Positions 62,840 to 64,000 of a stretch of DNA of 64,000 nucleotides are shown piece by piece; the stretch's first letter is position 1, and each line of letters starts with the position of its first letter. The stretch comes from Orychophragmus violaceus (taxonomy: Eukaryota > Streptophyta > Magnoliopsida > Brassicales > Brassicaceae). The notes under the pieces were generated by a model. It was not told where the DNA came from, searched no databases, and saw only the letters and a list, made by a program, of their open reading frames with translations. The translations under genes and the position numbers were made by a program. The stretch spans positions 44,667,765 to 44,731,764 of the forward strand of contig CM058238.1 of assembly GCA_030180135.1 (NCBI GenBank), given 5' to 3'.

Positions 62840-64000
62840 GAAAAAGAGTATAGTCTCCTCAGCCTTAGGGGATTCCGGAAGCTCCATGAGTCCAAGCTTT
62901 GTGTGAATGGACTCACACACCTTCAAGCTGGCTGCCTTGGTGAACACATCAGCTAGCTGCTCTTCACTCCTTGTGAAACATGGTAACACCACTCCTTGCT
63001 CAATCATCTGCCTCACCTTGTGACAATCAACTTCTATATGCTTGGTCCTCTCATGGAAGACTGAGTTTGATGCAATGTGAATAGCAGCTTGGTTGTCACA
63101 ATGCATAGTGATTGGCTTTGAAGTCTCAATTCCCAAATCCACAAGAAGACCTTTGATCCACGCCAGTTCTGTTGCTAGCTTCCTCATTGCTCTATATTCT
63201 GCTTCAGCACTAGAACATGACACTATCTTCTGCTTCTTGCTCTTCCAAGTAACAAGGTTTCCTCCAATGAAGGTACAATATCCAGTGGTAGACCTCCTGT
63301 CCACTCTATCTCCTGCCCAATCAGCATCACAATACCCAACTATCTCTGTGCTTTGATTGCAACCCATCCAAATGCCTTGCCCGGGAGTACCACTTAGGTA
63401 TCTGAGTATCCTCTCAACCATGTTCCAATGATGCATCCTTGGTGCTTGCATATGTTGACTTATCTGGTTCACAGCAAAGCACAAATCAGGTCTGGTTATG
63501 GTTAAGTAGATGAGCTTACCAACCATCCTTCTATAGTGAGTGGTGTCTTCAAACGGTTTATCTTCAAGCTCCCCCTCTCTTATGACTTTGTAGCCTTCCT
63601 CCAATGGTGTCTTAGCTGGTTTTGATCCAATCTTTCCTGCCTCAGATAACAAATCAAGTGTGTACTTCCTTTGAGATAAGAAGAGTCCATCATTAGACCG
63701 ACAAACTTCTATCCCAAGGAAGTACTTTAGAGTACCAAGATCCTTAATATCAAAAACAGATTTGAGATAAGCTTTAGTTTCTTGTATACCTGACTTGTTA
63801 CTCCCAGATATGATAATGTCATCAACATAAACAAGGATGACAATGATACCTTCCTGATCTTGAAGAGTGAACAATGTGTGATCTCCTTCAGACCTCTTGA
63901 ATCCTCTTTGCATAAGGGTTGAGCTCAACTTATGGTACCAAGCTCTAGGTGATTGCTTGAGTCCATAAATAGCCTTCTTGAGCCTTAGCACCTTCCCTGG
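62831..64000 (-). CDS. E3 gag-pol, C-terminal part (RT and RNase H), partial at window edge
   Basis: The frame is open from the window edge (64000) to the stop at 62831-62833, 389 residues. It begins PGKVLRLKKAIYGLKQSP, inside the reverse transcriptase domain. The first ATG-like start at 63991 is really a GTG valine, so the true start is beyond the window. Visible motifs are RT YVDD (63818-63829), then RNase H with GYCDADWAGD, SSAEAEYRA and CDNQAAIHIA, and the C-terminal HERTKHIEVDCH and LADVFTKA blocks. No frameshift or stop is visible, so this copy may be intact. It is related to E1 but clearly diverged. Confidence 0.93.
   Translation of the reverse strand, partial: PGKVLRLKKAIYGLKQSPRAWYHKLSSTLMQRGFKRSEGDHTLFTLQDQEGIIVILVYVDDIIISGSNKSGIQETKAYLKSVFDIKDLGTLKYFLGIEVCRSNDGLFLSQRKYTLDLLSEAGKIGSKPAKTPLEEGYKVIREGELEDKPFEDTTHYRRMVGKLIYLTITRPDLCFAVNQISQHMQAPRMHHWNMVERILRYLSGTPGQGIWMGCNQSTEIVGYCDADWAGDRVDRRSTTGYCTFIGGNLVTWKSKKQKIVSCSSAEAEYRAMRKLATELAWIKGLLVDLGIETSKPITMHCDNQAAIHIASNSVFHERTKHIEVDCHKVRQMIEQGVVLPCFTRSEEQLADVFTKAASLKVCESIHTKLGLMELPESPKAEETILFFPS

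Larger units (their letters stand above)
62211..64000 (-). mobile_element. E3: Ty1/copia retrotransposon, 3' part, runs off the window
   Basis: Minus-strand element with its 3' LTR (62211-62727), polypurine tract, hairpin and the 3' end of pol in view. The protein is clearly related to E1/E2 but much more diverged, so this is another family or subfamily. It was inserted into satellite monomer B. Confidence 0.93.

Noticed and set aside
1..64000. rRNA, tRNA or host protein-coding genes
   Set aside because: I saw none on either strand. The only tRNA-like matches are the 12-base primer sites of the retrotransposons.

Overview
The window is a plant centromere- or pericentromere-type satellite array broken up by LTR retrotransposons. 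There is no ordinary host gene in it. About 46 kb (roughly 72 percent) is one AT-rich tandem satellite. The rest is four Ty1/copia-related elements plus one LTR fragment. The polyproteins, the initiator-Met-tRNA primer site and the very low CpG content fit a flowering plant. A eudicot, perhaps Brassicaceae, is my impression and is not proven by anything here.

Satellite layout: monomers of 218, 214, 217 and 217 bp (called A, B, C, D) form an 866-bp higher-order repeat (HOR). It runs in the same orientation over 1-9983, 15546-47695, 57800-60795 and 61122-62210, with about 55 HOR copies in all. From 1 to 9958 the period never slips. Elsewhere single monomers are lost or gained in exact register (near 22.67, 27.0, 46.7, 61.2 and 61.9 kb). 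Longer super-periods of 1732 bp (2 HORs) and 5196 bp (6 HORs) show recent block duplication.

Retrotransposons: E1 (9984-15545, minus strand) is complete, with a 1416-codon gag-pol frame, 420-bp LTRs and target-site duplication (TSD) TATAT. E2 (47696-57799, minus) has about 98 percent the same protein but clearly different 438-bp LTRs, TSD TAAGT. Its reading frame is split by E4 (51405-55922, plus), a non-autonomous element with 1142-bp LTRs, TSD CAACT and no gag-pol. E3 (62211 to beyond 64000, minus) is a more distant copia element cut by the window edge. A truncated copy of the E3 LTR lies at 60796-61121, at the same position within monomer B as the E3 insertion.

How the parts relate: all four elements share noncanonical LTR ends (TATT...CA). 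All three visible primer sites (E1, E2, E4) read TGGTATCAGAGC. All four have a G-rich polypurine tract and, just before it, a hairpin whose stem sequence changes between elements while pairing is kept. E1 is the only intact protein source in view and could in principle serve E2 and E4. The order of events reads as satellite homogenisation, then insertion of E1, E2 and E3, then nesting of E4 in E2, with satellite exchange continuing after the E3 insertion.
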